A DNA stretch of 59,327 nucleotides from Aquificota bacterium (GTDB lineage Bacteria; Thermosulfidibacterota; Thermosulfidibacteria; Thermosulfidibacterales; B14-G1). How positions within the stretch are numbered: position 1 is the stretch's first letter; every line of letters starts with the position of its first letter. The translations under genes were made by a program, and so were the position numbers. The DNA is taken from positions 1 through 59,327 of the forward strand of contig WFSL01000001.1 of the NCBI GenBank assembly GCA_015486015.1. Reading direction: 5' to 3'. This document shows, piece after piece, positions 34,258 through 43,924 of the stretch. A model generated the notes under the pieces. It did no database searches. It had not been told where the DNA came from and saw only the letters and a list, made by a program, of their open reading frames with translations.

Positions 34258-34481
34258 AGGGCCACTACCTCCTTAACACCGGGCACCATTCTCTTCAAAA
34301 CTTGTTCTACGCCCATCTTCAAGGTTATCTGGGAAAAGGGGCAGCCACCGCATGCCCCTGTCAGACGCACCTTCACCACTCCCTCATCGGTCACCTCAAT
34401 GAGTTCCAGATCACCACCATCAGCCTGGAGATAAGGCCTGATCTCTCCCAATACCTGCTCCACCTTTTCTCTCAACTCCAT
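34254..34481 (-). CDS. NifU-like (Nfu) Fe-S scaffold protein
   Basis: A 75-aa single Nfu domain. IRPYLQADGGDLELIEV is followed by LTGACGGCPFSQITLKMGVE with the CxxC that holds a transient [4Fe-4S] cluster for delivery to target proteins. Complete for a stand-alone Nfu. GGGAGGTGATG at the start; a GTG three bases earlier is an alternative. Four-base overlap with dppC downstream. Confidence 0.92.
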   Translation of the reverse strand: MELREKVEQVLGEIRPYLQADGGDLELIEVTDEGVVKVRLTGACGGCPFSQITLKMGVEQVLKRMVPGVKEVVAL

Positions 34482-34490
34482 CACCTCCCT

Positions 34491-35282
34491 TCATCGTAAG
34501 AGAAGCTTTACAGCCATAAAAAACAATAACACACCAAAGGCCCTCCTCAAAGGTGTTCCTCCTACCCTATGCCCCACCCACACCCCAAGCTGAGAGGCCC
34601 AAAAGCCCCCAGCCACGAGTAGACCCCACACCAACACGTTCACATAGCCCAGAGAATAGGGAGGTAACCCTGGCTTCCCCCAGCCATGAAAAACATATGC
34701 CAATGCCCCTGCACCAGCTATAGCAGGTATAATGGCTGATGAGGTAGCGATGGCCTCTAAGGTTGGAAACGAATAGATTAGCACCATGAGGGGCACCGCT
34801 ACGGTACCCCCCCCTACACCGAAGAAAGAGCCAACAAGCCCTGTGGCCAAACCAATGCTGAAGAAGGCTATCCCCCTCCTCTCCCTCGCTTTACCTTCCC
34901 TCTTATTAAAGGAGGAAAAAATCATGCGGTAGCACGCAAAGAAGAGCAAAAACGAGAAGGCCTTCTTTACAACCATACCACCCAGGGAGGTAGCCAAGGT
35001 AGACCCCCCCATGGCACCCATCACACCGCCAGTGATAAGCCATGGAACCCTCCTCCAATCTATAAGGCCCCTCTTCAAGTGACCCAGTGCTCCAGAAAAG
35101 GCGAAGCAGGCCGCCGATGCCAAGCTGGTCCCCAGGGCCATAGGGACTGCCGTATCCTGCAGCAATCCCCAATGAGGAAGGAGCCAGAAAAGGAGAGGCA
35201 CCATAATGATGCCACCCCCTATGCCAAAGAGGCCAGAGAGGAAGCCCGAGACCACGCCTACAGCGAAGATCAGAGGAAGCAT
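34491..35282 (-). CDS. TauE/SafE-family permease
   Basis: A 263-aa membrane protein of the sulfite exporter TauE/SafE family. The repeated glycine motifs LSGLFGIGGGIIMVPLLFWL and LVGSFFGVGGGTVAVPLMVL sit in the two halves and mark its internal duplication, with about eight membrane segments in all. Family members export sulfite, sulfoacetate or related organosulfur anions. Start at 35282. The gap of 148 bp before it (35283-35430) has no gene. Confidence 0.85.
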   Translation of the reverse strand: MLPLIFAVGVVSGFLSGLFGIGGGIIMVPLLFWLLPHWGLLQDTAVPMALGTSLASAACFAFSGALGHLKRGLIDWRRVPWLITGGVMGAMGGSTLATSLGGMVVKKAFSFLLFFACYRMIFSSFNKREGKARERRGIAFFSIGLATGLVGSFFGVGGGTVAVPLMVLIYSFPTLEAIATSSAIIPAIAGAGALAYVFHGWGKPGLPPYSLGYVNVLVWGLLVAGGFWASQLGVWVGHRVGGTPLRRAFGVLLFFMAVKLLLR

Positions 35283-35430
35283 ACCCTTAACTCAAGCAAT
35301 ACCATACCTGGGATTCTGCCTCGAACCCTCACCCCTCTCAGACCCTCCTCAACACCATTCCCTCATCCAGGATCGCTTAGCCCGGGTCTCTATAACTTTC
35401 AGTAACCCCTATCCGACCTGAGGAAGGAGG

Positions 35431-36633
35431 TTACTTGATAGTAGCAGCCATCTTAAAGATGGGCAGGTAAAGGGCCACAACAACAAGCCCTATGAATCCG
35501 CCCAGAAAGATTAGCATAAAGGGCTCTAACATAGATGTGAGAGCGACAACGGCGGCATCCACCTCTTCATCAAAAAAGTCAGCCACCTTGTCCATCATTT
35601 CATCCAAGGCACCAGTTTGTTCCCCGGCAGCCATCATCTCTATCACCATATTCGGAAATACCCCCGTCTCCCTAATGGACTTAGCAAGGCTCTCACCCCT
35701 GGCCACCTTCAGCCTGGACTTGAGGATGGCTTCCTCAACCACCTTATTCCCAGCGGTCCTGGCAACGATATCCATGGCCTCCAAGATAGGGATACCACTT
35801 CTTACCATGGTGGCCAAGGTGCGCGAGAAACGAGACACAGATACCTTCCTCAGGAGGGGGCCTATGACAAACACATGCAACCTCAGGCTATCATAAAGCC
35901 TCCGCACGCTATTGTTCTTAAGGGAAAAGTGGAACAGGATGAAGAAGGCAACCATCCCTGTCGCTATATAGTAGAGACTGTTCTTGGTAAATGCGCTTAG
36001 ATCAATTATGAAAACGGTAAGGAGAGGCAACTCCACACCGGCCTCCTTGAAGAGCGTGGTAAAGGTAGGAACAATCTTGATCAGCAGGAAGGCCAGAATG
36101 CAAATGGCTAAGAGCAAGACTATTGAAGGATACACCATGGCAGTAATCATCTTCCTTCTAAGGGATAGTACCTTTTCCACATACTCAAAATACCGATTGA
36201 GCATGGTGTCCAGGTTTCCTGTGGCCTCTCCTATCTCCACCATGCTCACAATCAAACGGTCAAAGATGCGAGGATACCTGGCGAGTGTCTCAGAAAACCT
36301 GCTTCCCCCTTCCACAGCCTCCCTTACCTCGACAATTACCTGCCTCAGCCTCTTACTCTTCACCTGCTCCTCTACAATCCTCAGGGCACTGGGAAGGACA
36401 ATGCCTGCACCCACCATGGAGGCCACCTGACGGCTGAAGATGGCGATCTGCTTCAGCCTCACCCTCCTTAAGGATGGGATAGTGATAGGGAGCCCCTTCT
36501 TGGGGGAAATGTTCAAGGGATAAAGGCCACCTTCCCTCAACTCCTCGGCCACAGTCCGGGAATTGGAGGCCTCCATCACCCCTGCGACCTTGTTGCCCTT
36601 AGTATCCCTGGCCACGTACCTATACTCTACCAC
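35431..36633 (-). CDS. pilC: Type IV pilus / type II secretion inner-membrane protein PilC (GspF)
   Basis: A 400-aa platform protein of type IV pili or T2SS. It starts VVEYRYVARDTKGNKVAGVM and has two copies of the T2SSF domain: IAIFSRQVASMVGAGIVLPS in the first and VSRFSRTLATMVRSGIPILE in the second. EIGEATGNLDTML and AAGEQTGALDEMM lie at equivalent places, each with membrane helices behind. The GTG at 36633 is chosen: GAGGGG precedes it and it overlaps the lapB-like gene by 14 nt. No pilB or pilT in the window. Confidence 0.9.
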   Translation of the reverse strand: MVEYRYVARDTKGNKVAGVMEASNSRTVAEELREGGLYPLNISPKKGLPITIPSLRRVRLKQIAIFSRQVASMVGAGIVLPSALRIVEEQVKSKRLRQVIVEVREAVEGGSRFSETLARYPRIFDRLIVSMVEIGEATGNLDTMLNRYFEYVEKVLSLRRKMITAMVYPSIVLLLAICILAFLLIKIVPTFTTLFKEAGVELPLLTVFIIDLSAFTKNSLYYIATGMVAFFILFHFSLKNNSVRRLYDSLRLHVFVIGPLLRKVSVSRFSRTLATMVRSGIPILEAMDIVARTAGNKVVEEAILKSRLKVARGESLAKSIRETGVFPNMVIEMMAAGEQTGALDEMMDKVADFFDEEVDAAVVALTSMLEPFMLIFLGGFIGLVVVALYLPIFKMAATIK

Positions 36634-37888
36634 CAATCCCCTCAAGCTCTGCAAACAAGGTGCCACCTAAGCCACATCCTGGGCACTCCTCCCTCCACTC
36701 CTTAGAGAAGCACCCACATACATTGCACCTATACATCAACCCCATCTTTTTCCCCAGGACTTCACTGAGACGCCTAAGTGCCTCTTCCCCTTTCTCAAGT
36801 CTCCCGAGCACCAACACCTTCAAAAAAACCACAGGTAGAACATCCTCACTCAACCCAGATAACACCTTGTGGGCGTCCTCATACATGCCCAAAGAAAAGT
36901 AAAGGCGCGCCAACAGGAACGGTATAAGTGGCTCCTCTGGATATCGGGCCTGGAGCTTCTTGTAGAACCCTATGAGATCTCCTGGCTTCTCCTGAGAAAG
37001 GACCAAACCCTCGAGCCTTTCAAAGAGAACGAGTGCCTTGGGATTTCTCTCGCACCCCTTCATAAGAAGATCCAGAATCTTAGATCCCTTTTCTTCCATC
37101 TCTGAAAGTGCCACATAAGCGGGCACAAACGTAGGATCCCTTTTGATTATCTTGTAGAGCCCCCCCTTATCGCCTATAGTCTTCATTGCTTTATAAAGCC
37201 TCCATGAAAAGGCCCGTGCCTTCTCTTCTCTCTCCTCCTTAGGTACAGACTTCAGGATCTTGCCCTGGATAGAGACAGCCTTCTCCACCTGCCCCATCTG
37301 AAGGGCCACGTCCATCATCCCTTCGAGGATACCCTGGGAGGGCTTCCCCTCGGAGGAAAGGGTTTCCAAAACCTCCCAAGCGTCCTCCCACTCTCCAGTA
37401 GCAACGTAGTCCCTATACATTTGAGAGAGAAGCCAAGGATCACCGTCGGTTACCCTTCGGGCCTTCCTATGCCAGCTAAGAGCCTCTTCCAACTTCCCTT
37501 CCTCCCTTGCAACCACACCCATAAGCACCATACCCTCGAGGGAATGACCGTCTAAGGAGAGGAGCCTACTGAGCGCCCCCCTTGCCTTCTCCCAGTCCCT
37601 CAATCCCCACCAGGCCAGCGCAGCATGAAAAAGGCCCCTCTTCTTACCCTCCCTCTTCCATTGCCTCTTGTCCTTCGCCCTTCTGATTGCCCCCCTCACC
37701 TCGCTTCCCGCCATAAGCACAAGCCCAGCTACAAAACCGGCAATTACCAAGACCACCACCACAGCCGCCAGGGGTAAGCTATATGCGTGGGTCTTGCTCA
37801 ACCTAAAGGTCACATTTTGGGGGTTCAAAATCACCACGTAGAGAAACACTACTGTAGGAACAAGAGCTGCTATGAAGGCCCTCAACAT
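36620..37888 (-). CDS. LapB/YciM-like TPR protein with rubredoxin-type metal domain
   Basis: A 422-aa protein. Two N-terminal hydrophobic segments (residues 1-20 and 38-60) look like a fused LapA/DUF1049-type anchor. TPR repeats follow (e.g. GMVLMGVVAREEGKLEEALS). A C-terminal four-Cys rubredoxin-like module YRCNVCGCFSKEWREECPGC ends the protein. In Enterobacteria LapB controls LpxC turnover by FtsH and so lipopolysaccharide level; here the role is inferred. A one-base gap separates it from rsfS. Confidence 0.8.
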   Translation of the reverse strand: MLRAFIAALVPTVVFLYVVILNPQNVTFRLSKTHAYSLPLAAVVVVLVIAGFVAGLVLMAGSEVRGAIRRAKDKRQWKREGKKRGLFHAALAWWGLRDWEKARGALSRLLSLDGHSLEGMVLMGVVAREEGKLEEALSWHRKARRVTDGDPWLLSQMYRDYVATGEWEDAWEVLETLSSEGKPSQGILEGMMDVALQMGQVEKAVSIQGKILKSVPKEEREEKARAFSWRLYKAMKTIGDKGGLYKIIKRDPTFVPAYVALSEMEEKGSKILDLLMKGCERNPKALVLFERLEGLVLSQEKPGDLIGFYKKLQARYPEEPLIPFLLARLYFSLGMYEDAHKVLSGLSEDVLPVVFLKVLVLGRLEKGEEALRRLSEVLGKKMGLMYRCNVCGCFSKEWREECPGCGLGGTLFAELEGIGGRV

Positions 37889-38242
37889 CTATCCCTCCTC
37901 CCTTGCAGGAATGAGACTCGGGGCATCTCCCCAAAGCCTATCCAAATCATACAACCCCCTCACCTCCCGGAGGAAGACATGCACAACCACATCACCAAAG
38001 TCCAACAATATCCACCTTCCCTCGCTGTAACCCTCCACATGCCAAAGGGGGATACCCAGCACCTCAGCCTCCCTTTCCAGATCATCGGCCATGGCCTGAG
38101 CATGCACAGGGGCATCTGCCGACACAAGCACAAATGCATCTACCAATACAGAGAGCCCCCTAAGATCCAAAGCCGAGATGTCTCTCCCCTTCTTCTCCTC
38201 CAATATCTCAATTATGAACTGAATCTTATCTTCTAAAGTCAT
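37889..38242 (-). CDS. rsfS: Ribosomal silencing factor RsfS
   Basis: A 117-aa RsfS/Iojap-family protein that binds L14 and blocks subunit joining. The typical DLRGLSVLVDAFVLVSADAP and GRWILLDFGDVVVHVFLREV stretches are followed by YDLDRLWGDAP. Eight bases downstream of nadD, the conserved nadD-rsfS arrangement. Confidence 0.93.
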   Translation of the reverse strand: MTLEDKIQFIIEILEEKKGRDISALDLRGLSVLVDAFVLVSADAPVHAQAMADDLEREAEVLGIPLWHVEGYSEGRWILLDFGDVVVHVFLREVRGLYDLDRLWGDAPSLIPAREEG

Positions 38243-38249
38243 CCTCTAC

Positions 38250-38930
38250 TCATTTGTAGAGCCCCACCTCAAGAATAAGACTCTCCACCTCCGGGGGGAC
38301 CCTGTACTTAATGCTTCTTCCCTCCCGCAACCTCCGCCGTATGCCCGTAGATGAAATACCTATATTCACCACAGGGGTCAAATAGATCTTGGAATCAAAA
38401 CCTTCCCCCTGAACCGTAAAAACGTGGAGATCGCCAACCTTCCCCTGATGATAGAATTCCACTTCTGGAAAACGGGCGTGAAATTCATTGAGATAATCCT
38501 CCATTTCCTCTATGGAAAGCACCCTTCCTGCTCTTTCCATCACCACGAACTGGGCATAGCGGAAGAGCTCAGGGGGCTGCTTCCACGAGTGTAACTGCAA
38601 GAAAGCCTCGCTACCAATTAAGAAGTAAAGACTCGCTTGAACCGATGCATTCAACTCCTTTAAGGTATCCACTGTGTAAGATCTGGTACCTCTCCTCACC
38701 TCTACATCTGATAACCCAAAGAAGGGATTGCCTTTTATAGCCAGCCTCACCATGGCCAAACGCTCTTTCGCTGGCGCGACATCCACCGACTTGTGAGGGG
38801 GGATGTAGGAAGGGACAAAGAGTACCCTATCCAAGGAGAATCGCTCCCTCACCTCCTCAGCCACTACCAAATGCCCCATGTGAATGGGATTAAAGGTGCC
38901 CCCTAAGATCCCCAACCGTTCTAATTCCAT
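38250..38930 (-). CDS. nadD: Nicotinate-nucleotide adenylyltransferase
   Basis: A 226-aa enzyme that makes nicotinate adenine dinucleotide from NaMN and [23 protein letters not shown] carries the T/HxGH motif, [11 protein letters not shown] binds substrate and [13 protein letters not shown] is the ISSTxIR motif. First gene of the long minus-strand series and divergent from rplM across a 126-bp promoter region. Confidence 0.95.
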   Translation of the reverse strand: MELERLGILGGTFNPIHMGHLVVAEEVRERFSLDRVLFVPSYIPPHKSVDVAPAKERLAMVRLAIKGNPFFGLSDVEVRRGTRSYTVDTLKELNASVQASLYFLIGSEAFLQLHSWKQPPELFRYAQFVVMERAGRVLSIEEMEDYLNEFHARFPEVEFYHQGKVGDLHVFTVQGEGFDSKIYLTPVVNIGISSTGIRRRLREGRSIKYRVPPEVESLILEVGLYK

Positions 38931-38987
38931 ATTTTTAAAGTACAGCCCTCCTGAGGATTAGTCAAAGCACCGCTTAAAGTTAATTTG

Positions 38988-39016
38988 TTGACATGCCAAG
39001 GCTGATCATATATACC
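38988..39016 (+). promoter_or_regulatory. Promoter of rplM-rpsI
   Basis: TTGACA at 38988-38993, 17-nt spacer, TATACC at 39011-39016, 40 bp before the rplM ATG. Confidence 0.65.
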
Positions 39017-39056
39017 CTCCCTGCTCTTAAAATACACGGGGTTGAGGAGCTAAAGG

Positions 39057-39512
39057 ATGAAAGCAAAGACCTATATGGCCAAGCCAGGTGAGGTAGAGAG
39101 GAAATGGTACCTGGTGGATGCCAAGGATCAGGTGGTAGGAAGACTGGCCAGCAAGATCGCTATGGTTCTGATGGGGAAACATAAACCCCATTATACCCCT
39201 TATATAGATACCGGGGACTTCGTTGTGGTAACAAATGCCGCAAAGGTTCGTTTCACCGGGAATAAATGGAAAAAGAAGGTATACTATAGACATTCTGGAT
39301 ACCCTGGGGGATTGAAGTCAAGAACAGCTGGGGAGATGTTAAAGAGAAGGCCCGAGGAGATCTTGAGGCATGCAGTTAGGGGAATGCTCCCCAAAAACCA
39401 CTTAGGGAGGCGACAGCTCAGAAAGCTCAAGATATACCCGGGGGAAGATCATCCCCATGTGGCACAGCAGCCTGTAAAACTGGACCTGTTAGGAGGGGGA
39501 AATGACCACTGA
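39057..39512 (+). CDS. rplM: 50S ribosomal protein L13
   Basis: A 151-aa ribosomal protein. [20 protein letters not shown] near the start, [20 protein letters not shown] and [20 protein letters not shown] are all L13 signatures. GAGGAGCTAAAGG precedes the ATG. It is slightly longer than average because of a short C-terminal tail that overlaps rpsI by 11 nt. Confidence 0.97.
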   Translation: MKAKTYMAKPGEVERKWYLVDAKDQVVGRLASKIAMVLMGKHKPHYTPYIDTGDFVVVTNAAKVRFTGNKWKKKVYYRHSGYPGGLKSRTAGEMLKRRPEEILRHAVRGMLPKNHLGRRQLRKLKIYPGEDHPHVAQQPVKLDLLGGGNDH

Positions 39513-39894
39513 GATCTTCCATGGAGTGGGGAAGAGGAAAAGTGCCATTGCCCGCGTCTGGTTGAAAGCGGGAACAGGGAACATCACAGTGAACAACAGG
39601 GCTTTAGAAGATTACTTCCCCAGAGAGACTCTTAGGAGCCTCGTATTTCAGCCTTTACGCCTCACTGGGACAGAGGGAGAATTCGATATCAAGGTGAACG
39701 TGAAGGGAGGGGGGATATCGGGTCAGGCAGATGCGGTGAGATACGGCATTGCCAAGGCACTAATAGACTGTAACATAGCGTTCCGGCCTCCCCTCAAGAA
39801 GGTAGGGCTCTGCACCAGAGATGCGAGGATAGTAGAGAGGAAAAAGTACGGACGTCATAAGGCCCGCAGAGGCCTCCAGTGGAGAAAGAGGTAA
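39502..39894 (+). CDS. rpsI: 30S ribosomal protein S9
   Basis: A 130-aa ribosomal protein: [40 protein letters not shown] and the basic tail [17 protein letters not shown] that reaches the tRNA in the P site. Paired with rplM as in nearly all bacteria. AGGAGGGGGAA precedes the ATG. Confidence 0.97.
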   Translation: MTTEIFHGVGKRKSAIARVWLKAGTGNITVNNRALEDYFPRETLRSLVFQPLRLTGTEGEFDIKVNVKGGGISGQADAVRYGIAKALIDCNIAFRPPLKKVGLCTRDARIVERKKYGRHKARRGLQWRKR

Positions 39895-39967
39895 TGCCCT
39901 TCACCTGAGCATCCCCAACCACTCAGGCTGGGGAGGGGCTTATTAGGATCTAAGCCAAAGGAGAAAG

Positions 39968-40564
39968 ATGGCGGGGAAGGTGGTTAAACCAGGAAAGGGG
40001 GATGCCCTGATCATTGTGGATCTTCAGAAAGACTTTCTCCCGGGAGGGGCCTTGCCCGTACCCCACGGTATGCGAATAATCCCTATAGTAAACTCCTATA
40101 TCCATCTCTTCAAAGAAAGAAAGCTCCCCGTTATTGCCACGAGGGACTGGCATCCACCTGATCACTGCTCCTTCAAGGAACAGGGTGGATTGTGGCCTAC
40201 CCATTGCGTTCAGGGAACTCAAGGAGCTGATTTTGCTGAGGGCTTGGATCTTCCAGAGGACGTGATTGTCATTTCAAAAGCCACCAACTCGGATGAAGAA
40301 GCCTATTCCGGTTTTCAAGGCACGGACTTGGATGAAAAACTGAAAGAGAGAGGGGTAAAACGGCTCTTCATCGGTGGGCTTGCGACGGACTATTGCGTGC
40401 TGAGTACAATAAAGGATGCCGTAGCTTTGGGGTACAAGGTGTGCCTACTGAAAGACGCCGTTGAGGCCGTGAATGTGAACCCTGGAGATGCCGAAAAGGC
40501 CTTAGAGGAGATGGAATCCCTGGGGGCTGTTCCCTTAAGCTTAAAAGACGTAACTGAAGACTGA
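39968..40564 (+). CDS. pncA: Nicotinamidase
   Basis: A 198-aa isochorismatase-fold hydrolase converting nicotinamide to nicotinate. Catalytic Asp is in IIVDLQKDFLPGGALPV, Lys in IVISKATNSDEEAYSGF and the nucleophile Cys in GLATDYCVLSTIKDA. The metal ligands are in TRDWHPPDHCSF. The NAD-salvage link to nadD across the divergent promoter may be chance. GGAGAAAG precedes the ATG. The 189 bp to tig holds nothing recognised. Confidence 0.92.
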   Translation: MAGKVVKPGKGDALIIVDLQKDFLPGGALPVPHGMRIIPIVNSYIHLFKERKLPVIATRDWHPPDHCSFKEQGGLWPTHCVQGTQGADFAEGLDLPEDVIVISKATNSDEEAYSGFQGTDLDEKLKERGVKRLFIGGLATDYCVLSTIKDAVALGYKVCLLKDAVEAVNVNPGDAEKALEEMESLGAVPLSLKDVTED

Positions 40565-40753
40565 GCTCCCCCACTCAGGATCTTCCCAACCTGTACACAA
40601 GGTGCATGGGGAGCAGGGACCCTTAGTCAATATAGCGGGGGCGATTTGGGGGATGGGCCTCTCCAGAGAATTGGGTGGTTGATTTACGTTTTTTGCCTGT
40701 AATAAGCTGCTAACCTTAAGGTACCTGCAAATATTCATAGTGCTGGAGGAGGG

Positions 40754-42070
40754 ATGAAGGTTACGGTCGAAGAGCTTGCACCGTGCAAGAAGAAGGTTCA
40801 CGTGGAGGTGGAACTGGAAGAAATGGAGAAGAGGTTCCGGAAGGTATATGAAGAGCTTCGCGAAAAGACCCAGCTCCCAGGATTCAGACCCGGAAAGGCG
40901 CCCCTCTTTCTCCTAAGGATGAGATTCGGTGATTACGTAAGGGAAAAGGTGTTAGAAGAGGTGGTTCCTGAGACTTATGAGAAAGCCATAAAGGAAGTCG
41001 GAATCAAGGTGGCCACCGAGCCCAAGTTTCCTGTGATGGAATTGGAGGAGGGAAAGCCTTTCAAGCTGGTGATAGAGGTGGAAGAGGAGCCAGATTTCGA
41101 GCTCAAGGAATACAAGGGCATCGAGATAGAAGAGCGTAGATACCCAGTATCAGATGAGGATGTGGAAGAGGTGATCGAGAGATTGCGACAACAAAGAGTG
41201 AGAATATCTGATAAGGGCGACCAGGCTGCCCAAGAGGGAGACCTGGTGGTGGTAAGTTACGATGTGGAGTTAGGAGGAAAAGTGCTGGAGGACAAGCACG
41301 AAGAAGGAATGACTCTCGTATTGGGCTCAAGGGATGCAGTACCTGGGTTTGAAGAGGCCCTCCTGGGCCACAAGGTAGGGGATACTGTCTCTGTGGAGGT
41401 TGAGCTGGGCGAGGAGCATCACGATAGAGAACTTGCAGGAAAGCGGGTAAGATTCATCGTCACCCTGAAAGAGGTGAAGAAGAGAGAATTGCCAGAGGTG
41501 GACGAGAATTTCGCCAAGGAGATGGGGTACGAGGGCCTCGAGGATATGAGGAAGCAGGTGAGGGAGAAACTCCAAGAGGAGTTTAATAACAGGGCCAAGG
41601 CGGAGATGATAGATCAGATAATGGAGAAGATGGTGGCCCAGTATGAGTTTCCTGTGCCCCCCAGTCTGGTAGAGAGGGAGGTGGAGAGAAGAATAGACGA
41701 CGAAAAGTTCCATCTGCGGGTGAAGGGGATAAACCCTGAAAAGGCAGACATTGACTGGGAAGAGAAGAGGAGAGAGGCACAGGGGGATGCGCTGGCCAAT
41801 GTAAGATTCTCCTATTTGTTGAGCAGGATAGCAGACGCCGAAGGGATCGAGGTAACAAAGGATGAGTTGTGGGACCAGATAGAGGATACTGCCCGGACCC
41901 TTCAGAGGCCTGTTGACGATGTGGTAAAGCTCATGCAGAAGACCGGAAGACTCCAGAGGCTATCCCTTGATATGCTGCGCAGCAAGGTATTAGATTTCCT
42001 CCTGGAACATGCAAAGATGGGATCGGCCTCAGAAGGGCCATCTGTAAAAGAGGATTTGGAAGGGAGATAG
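40754..42070 (+). CDS. tig: Trigger factor
   Basis: A 438-aa ribosome-associated chaperone. The N-terminal ribosome-binding part contains the signature [16 protein letters not shown], the middle FKBP-type PPIase domain has [12 protein letters not shown] and [20 protein letters not shown], and the helical C-terminal chaperone domain follows. GGAGGAGGG lies directly before the ATG. It heads the classic tig-clpP-clpX-lon cluster. Confidence 0.95.
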   Translation: MKVTVEELAPCKKKVHVEVELEEMEKRFRKVYEELREKTQLPGFRPGKAPLFLLRMRFGDYVREKVLEEVVPETYEKAIKEVGIKVATEPKFPVMELEEGKPFKLVIEVEEEPDFELKEYKGIEIEERRYPVSDEDVEEVIERLRQQRVRISDKGDQAAQEGDLVVVSYDVELGGKVLEDKHEEGMTLVLGSRDAVPGFEEALLGHKVGDTVSVEVELGEEHHDRELAGKRVRFIVTLKEVKKRELPEVDENFAKEMGYEGLEDMRKQVREKLQEEFNNRAKAEMIDQIMEKMVAQYEFPVPPSLVEREVERRIDDEKFHLRVKGINPEKADIDWEEKRREAQGDALANVRFSYLLSRIADAEGIEVTKDELWDQIEDTARTLQRPVDDVVKLMQKTGRLQRLSLDMLRSKVLDFLLEHAKMGSASEGPSVKEDLEGR

Positions 42071-42071
42071 G

Positions 42072-42683
42072 ATGGGTTTGGTACCCATTGTTGTGGAACA
42101 AACAGAGCGGGGGGAGAGGGCTTATGACATCTACTCCCGCCTCCTTAGGGATCGGATCGTCTTGGTAGGAACCTCCTTGAACGATGAAGTGGCCAATCTG
42201 ATCGTAGCCCAACTCCTCTTCTTAGAGGCGGAAGACCCCCAAAAGGACATTTACATGTACCTCAACTCCCCCGGTGGCATGGTAACGGCGGGGTTGGCCA
42301 TATATGATACCATGCAGTATATCAAACCTGACGTTTCCACCATCTGTGTGGGGCAGGCAGCGAGCATGACTGCAGTTCTGCTTGCGGCTGGAGCAAAGGG
42401 AAAGCGCTATGCCCTCCCCCACTCCAGAATCCTGCTACATCAACCCATCGGGGGCTTTGAGGGACAGGCGGCGGACGTGGAGATCCAGGCAAAGGAGATC
42501 CTTCGTTTGAAGGAGATCCTGGAAGAGATACTGGTGGCCCATACGGGCCAGCCCCCTGAGAGGATCAAAAAGGACACCGATAGGGACTTCTTTATGGATG
42601 CTCATCAGGCAAAAGAGTATGGTATAGTGGATGCGGTACTGGAGAAGAGAGGAGTAAAGTCAAAGAAGGGGAAAAGGGGTTGA
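42072..42683 (+). CDS. clpP: ATP-dependent Clp protease proteolytic subunit
   Basis: A 203-aa serine protease subunit forming the tetradecameric barrel used by ClpX. Catalytic Ser is in [19 protein letters not shown], His in [15 protein letters not shown] and Asp in [19 protein letters not shown]. Begins one base after the tig stop codon, and three bases separate its stop from clpX. Full length. Confidence 0.96.
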   Translation: MGLVPIVVEQTERGERAYDIYSRLLRDRIVLVGTSLNDEVANLIVAQLLFLEAEDPQKDIYMYLNSPGGMVTAGLAIYDTMQYIKPDVSTICVGQAASMTAVLLAAGAKGKRYALPHSRILLHQPIGGFEGQAADVEIQAKEILRLKEILEEILVAHTGQPPERIKKDTDRDFFMDAHQAKEYGIVDAVLEKRGVKSKKGKRG

Positions 42684-42686
42684 AAA

Positions 42687-43910
42687 ATGTTTAGAGATAC
42701 TGATCTGAGATGCTCCTTTTGCGGTAAGGGTCAGCGAGAGGTGAAGAAGCTAATCGCTGGCCCAGGGGTTTACATCTGCGACCGTTGCGTGATGCTCTGC
42801 AGCAAGATCATAAAGGAGGGTGAAGAGCCATCGGGGGAAGACTTAAGGGGTCTGCCCACCCCCAAAGAGATCAAGGCCTTTTTGGATCAGTACGTGGTAG
42901 GTCAAGAAAAGGCCAAAAGAGTCCTATCGGTAGCTGTGTACAACCACTACAAGAGGATATCCAGCCAAGACGAGGGGGATGTGGAGATCCAAAAAAGCAA
43001 TATACTCCTTATCGGGCCAACAGGATGTGGGAAAACCCTCCTTGCCCAGACCTTAGCGAAGTTCCTGGATGTGCCGTTCTCTATCACAGATGCTACGCCC
43101 CTAACAGAGGCAGGATATGTAGGAGAGGACGTAGAGAACGTACTTGTGCGTCTCTTGCAGGCTGCGGATTACAATGTAGAACGGGCAGAAAAGGGAATCA
43201 TCTACATTGACGAGATAGACAAGATTGCCAGGAAGAGCGAAAACCCCAGCATTACCAGGGATGTATCAGGTGAAGGGGTCCAACAGGCCCTCCTTAAGAT
43301 CATTGAAGGCACAGTAGCCAATGTGCCTCCCCAAGGTGGTAGGAAACACCCCCAGCAAGAGACCATCCAGATTGACACTACAAACATACTCTTTATTTGT
43401 GGAGGTGCCTTTGTAGGGTTAGAGAAGGTGATAGAGCATAGGATAGGCAAGAAGGTGATCGGCTTTGGGGCCCAGATGGAGGAGAGGGAGAAGACGAAAA
43501 CCGAAGAGATACTCTCACTGGTCCAACCAGACGATCTCATCAAGTTTGGACTCATCCCTGAGTTGGTGGGAAGACTACCCGTAGTGGCCACCCTTAGCGA
43601 CTTGAGTGAGGAAGACATGGTCAAGGTACTCACTGAGCCTGCCAACTCACTGGTAAAACAGTACCAGCGCATGTTCGAGCTGGAAGGTGTGAAGCTCACT
43701 TTTACAGAGGGTGCACTGAGGCATATCTCCAGGGAGGCTATGGAGAGAAAGCTTGGCGCCAGGGGGTTGAGGGCCATTATGGAAGAGGTGATGCTGGACA
43801 TCATGTATGAGCTCCCCTCTGGCAAACATGGTATCAAGGAGTGCATTATTAATGAGGATGTGGTAAAGAAGAGATCGGAGCCTATATTTTTGTTCGAGAA
43901 GGCTGGATAG
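42687..43910 (+). CDS. clpX: Clp protease ATP-binding subunit ClpX
   Basis: A 407-aa AAA+ unfoldase. N-terminal Zn domain: [19 protein letters not shown] then CDRCVMLC (four Cys). Walker A is [20 protein letters not shown], Walker B is [14 protein letters not shown], and the [20 protein letters not shown]-like segment appears as [17 protein letters not shown]. The C-terminal small domain is intact. Confidence 0.97.
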   Translation: MFRDTDLRCSFCGKGQREVKKLIAGPGVYICDRCVMLCSKIIKEGEEPSGEDLRGLPTPKEIKAFLDQYVVGQEKAKRVLSVAVYNHYKRISSQDEGDVEIQKSNILLIGPTGCGKTLLAQTLAKFLDVPFSITDATPLTEAGYVGEDVENVLVRLLQAADYNVERAEKGIIYIDEIDKIARKSENPSITRDVSGEGVQQALLKIIEGTVANVPPQGGRKHPQQETIQIDTTNILFICGGAFVGLEKVIEHRIGKKVIGFGAQMEEREKTKTEEILSLVQPDDLIKFGLIPELVGRLPVVATLSDLSEEDMVKVLTEPANSLVKQYQRMFELEGVKLTFTEGALRHISREAMERKLGARGLRAIMEEVMLDIMYELPSGKHGIKECIINEDVVKKRSEPIFLFEKAG

Positions 43911-43924
43911 GGGGAAGAGTGGAT

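Noticed and set aside
39895-39945. Terminator after rpsI
   Set aside because: CCCCA and TGGGG can pair, but the loop is long and there is no T-run; too weak to call.
43202-43846. 214-aa minus-strand open frame inside clpX
   Set aside because: Antisense shadow of clpX; Ser-rich with no ribosome-binding site.
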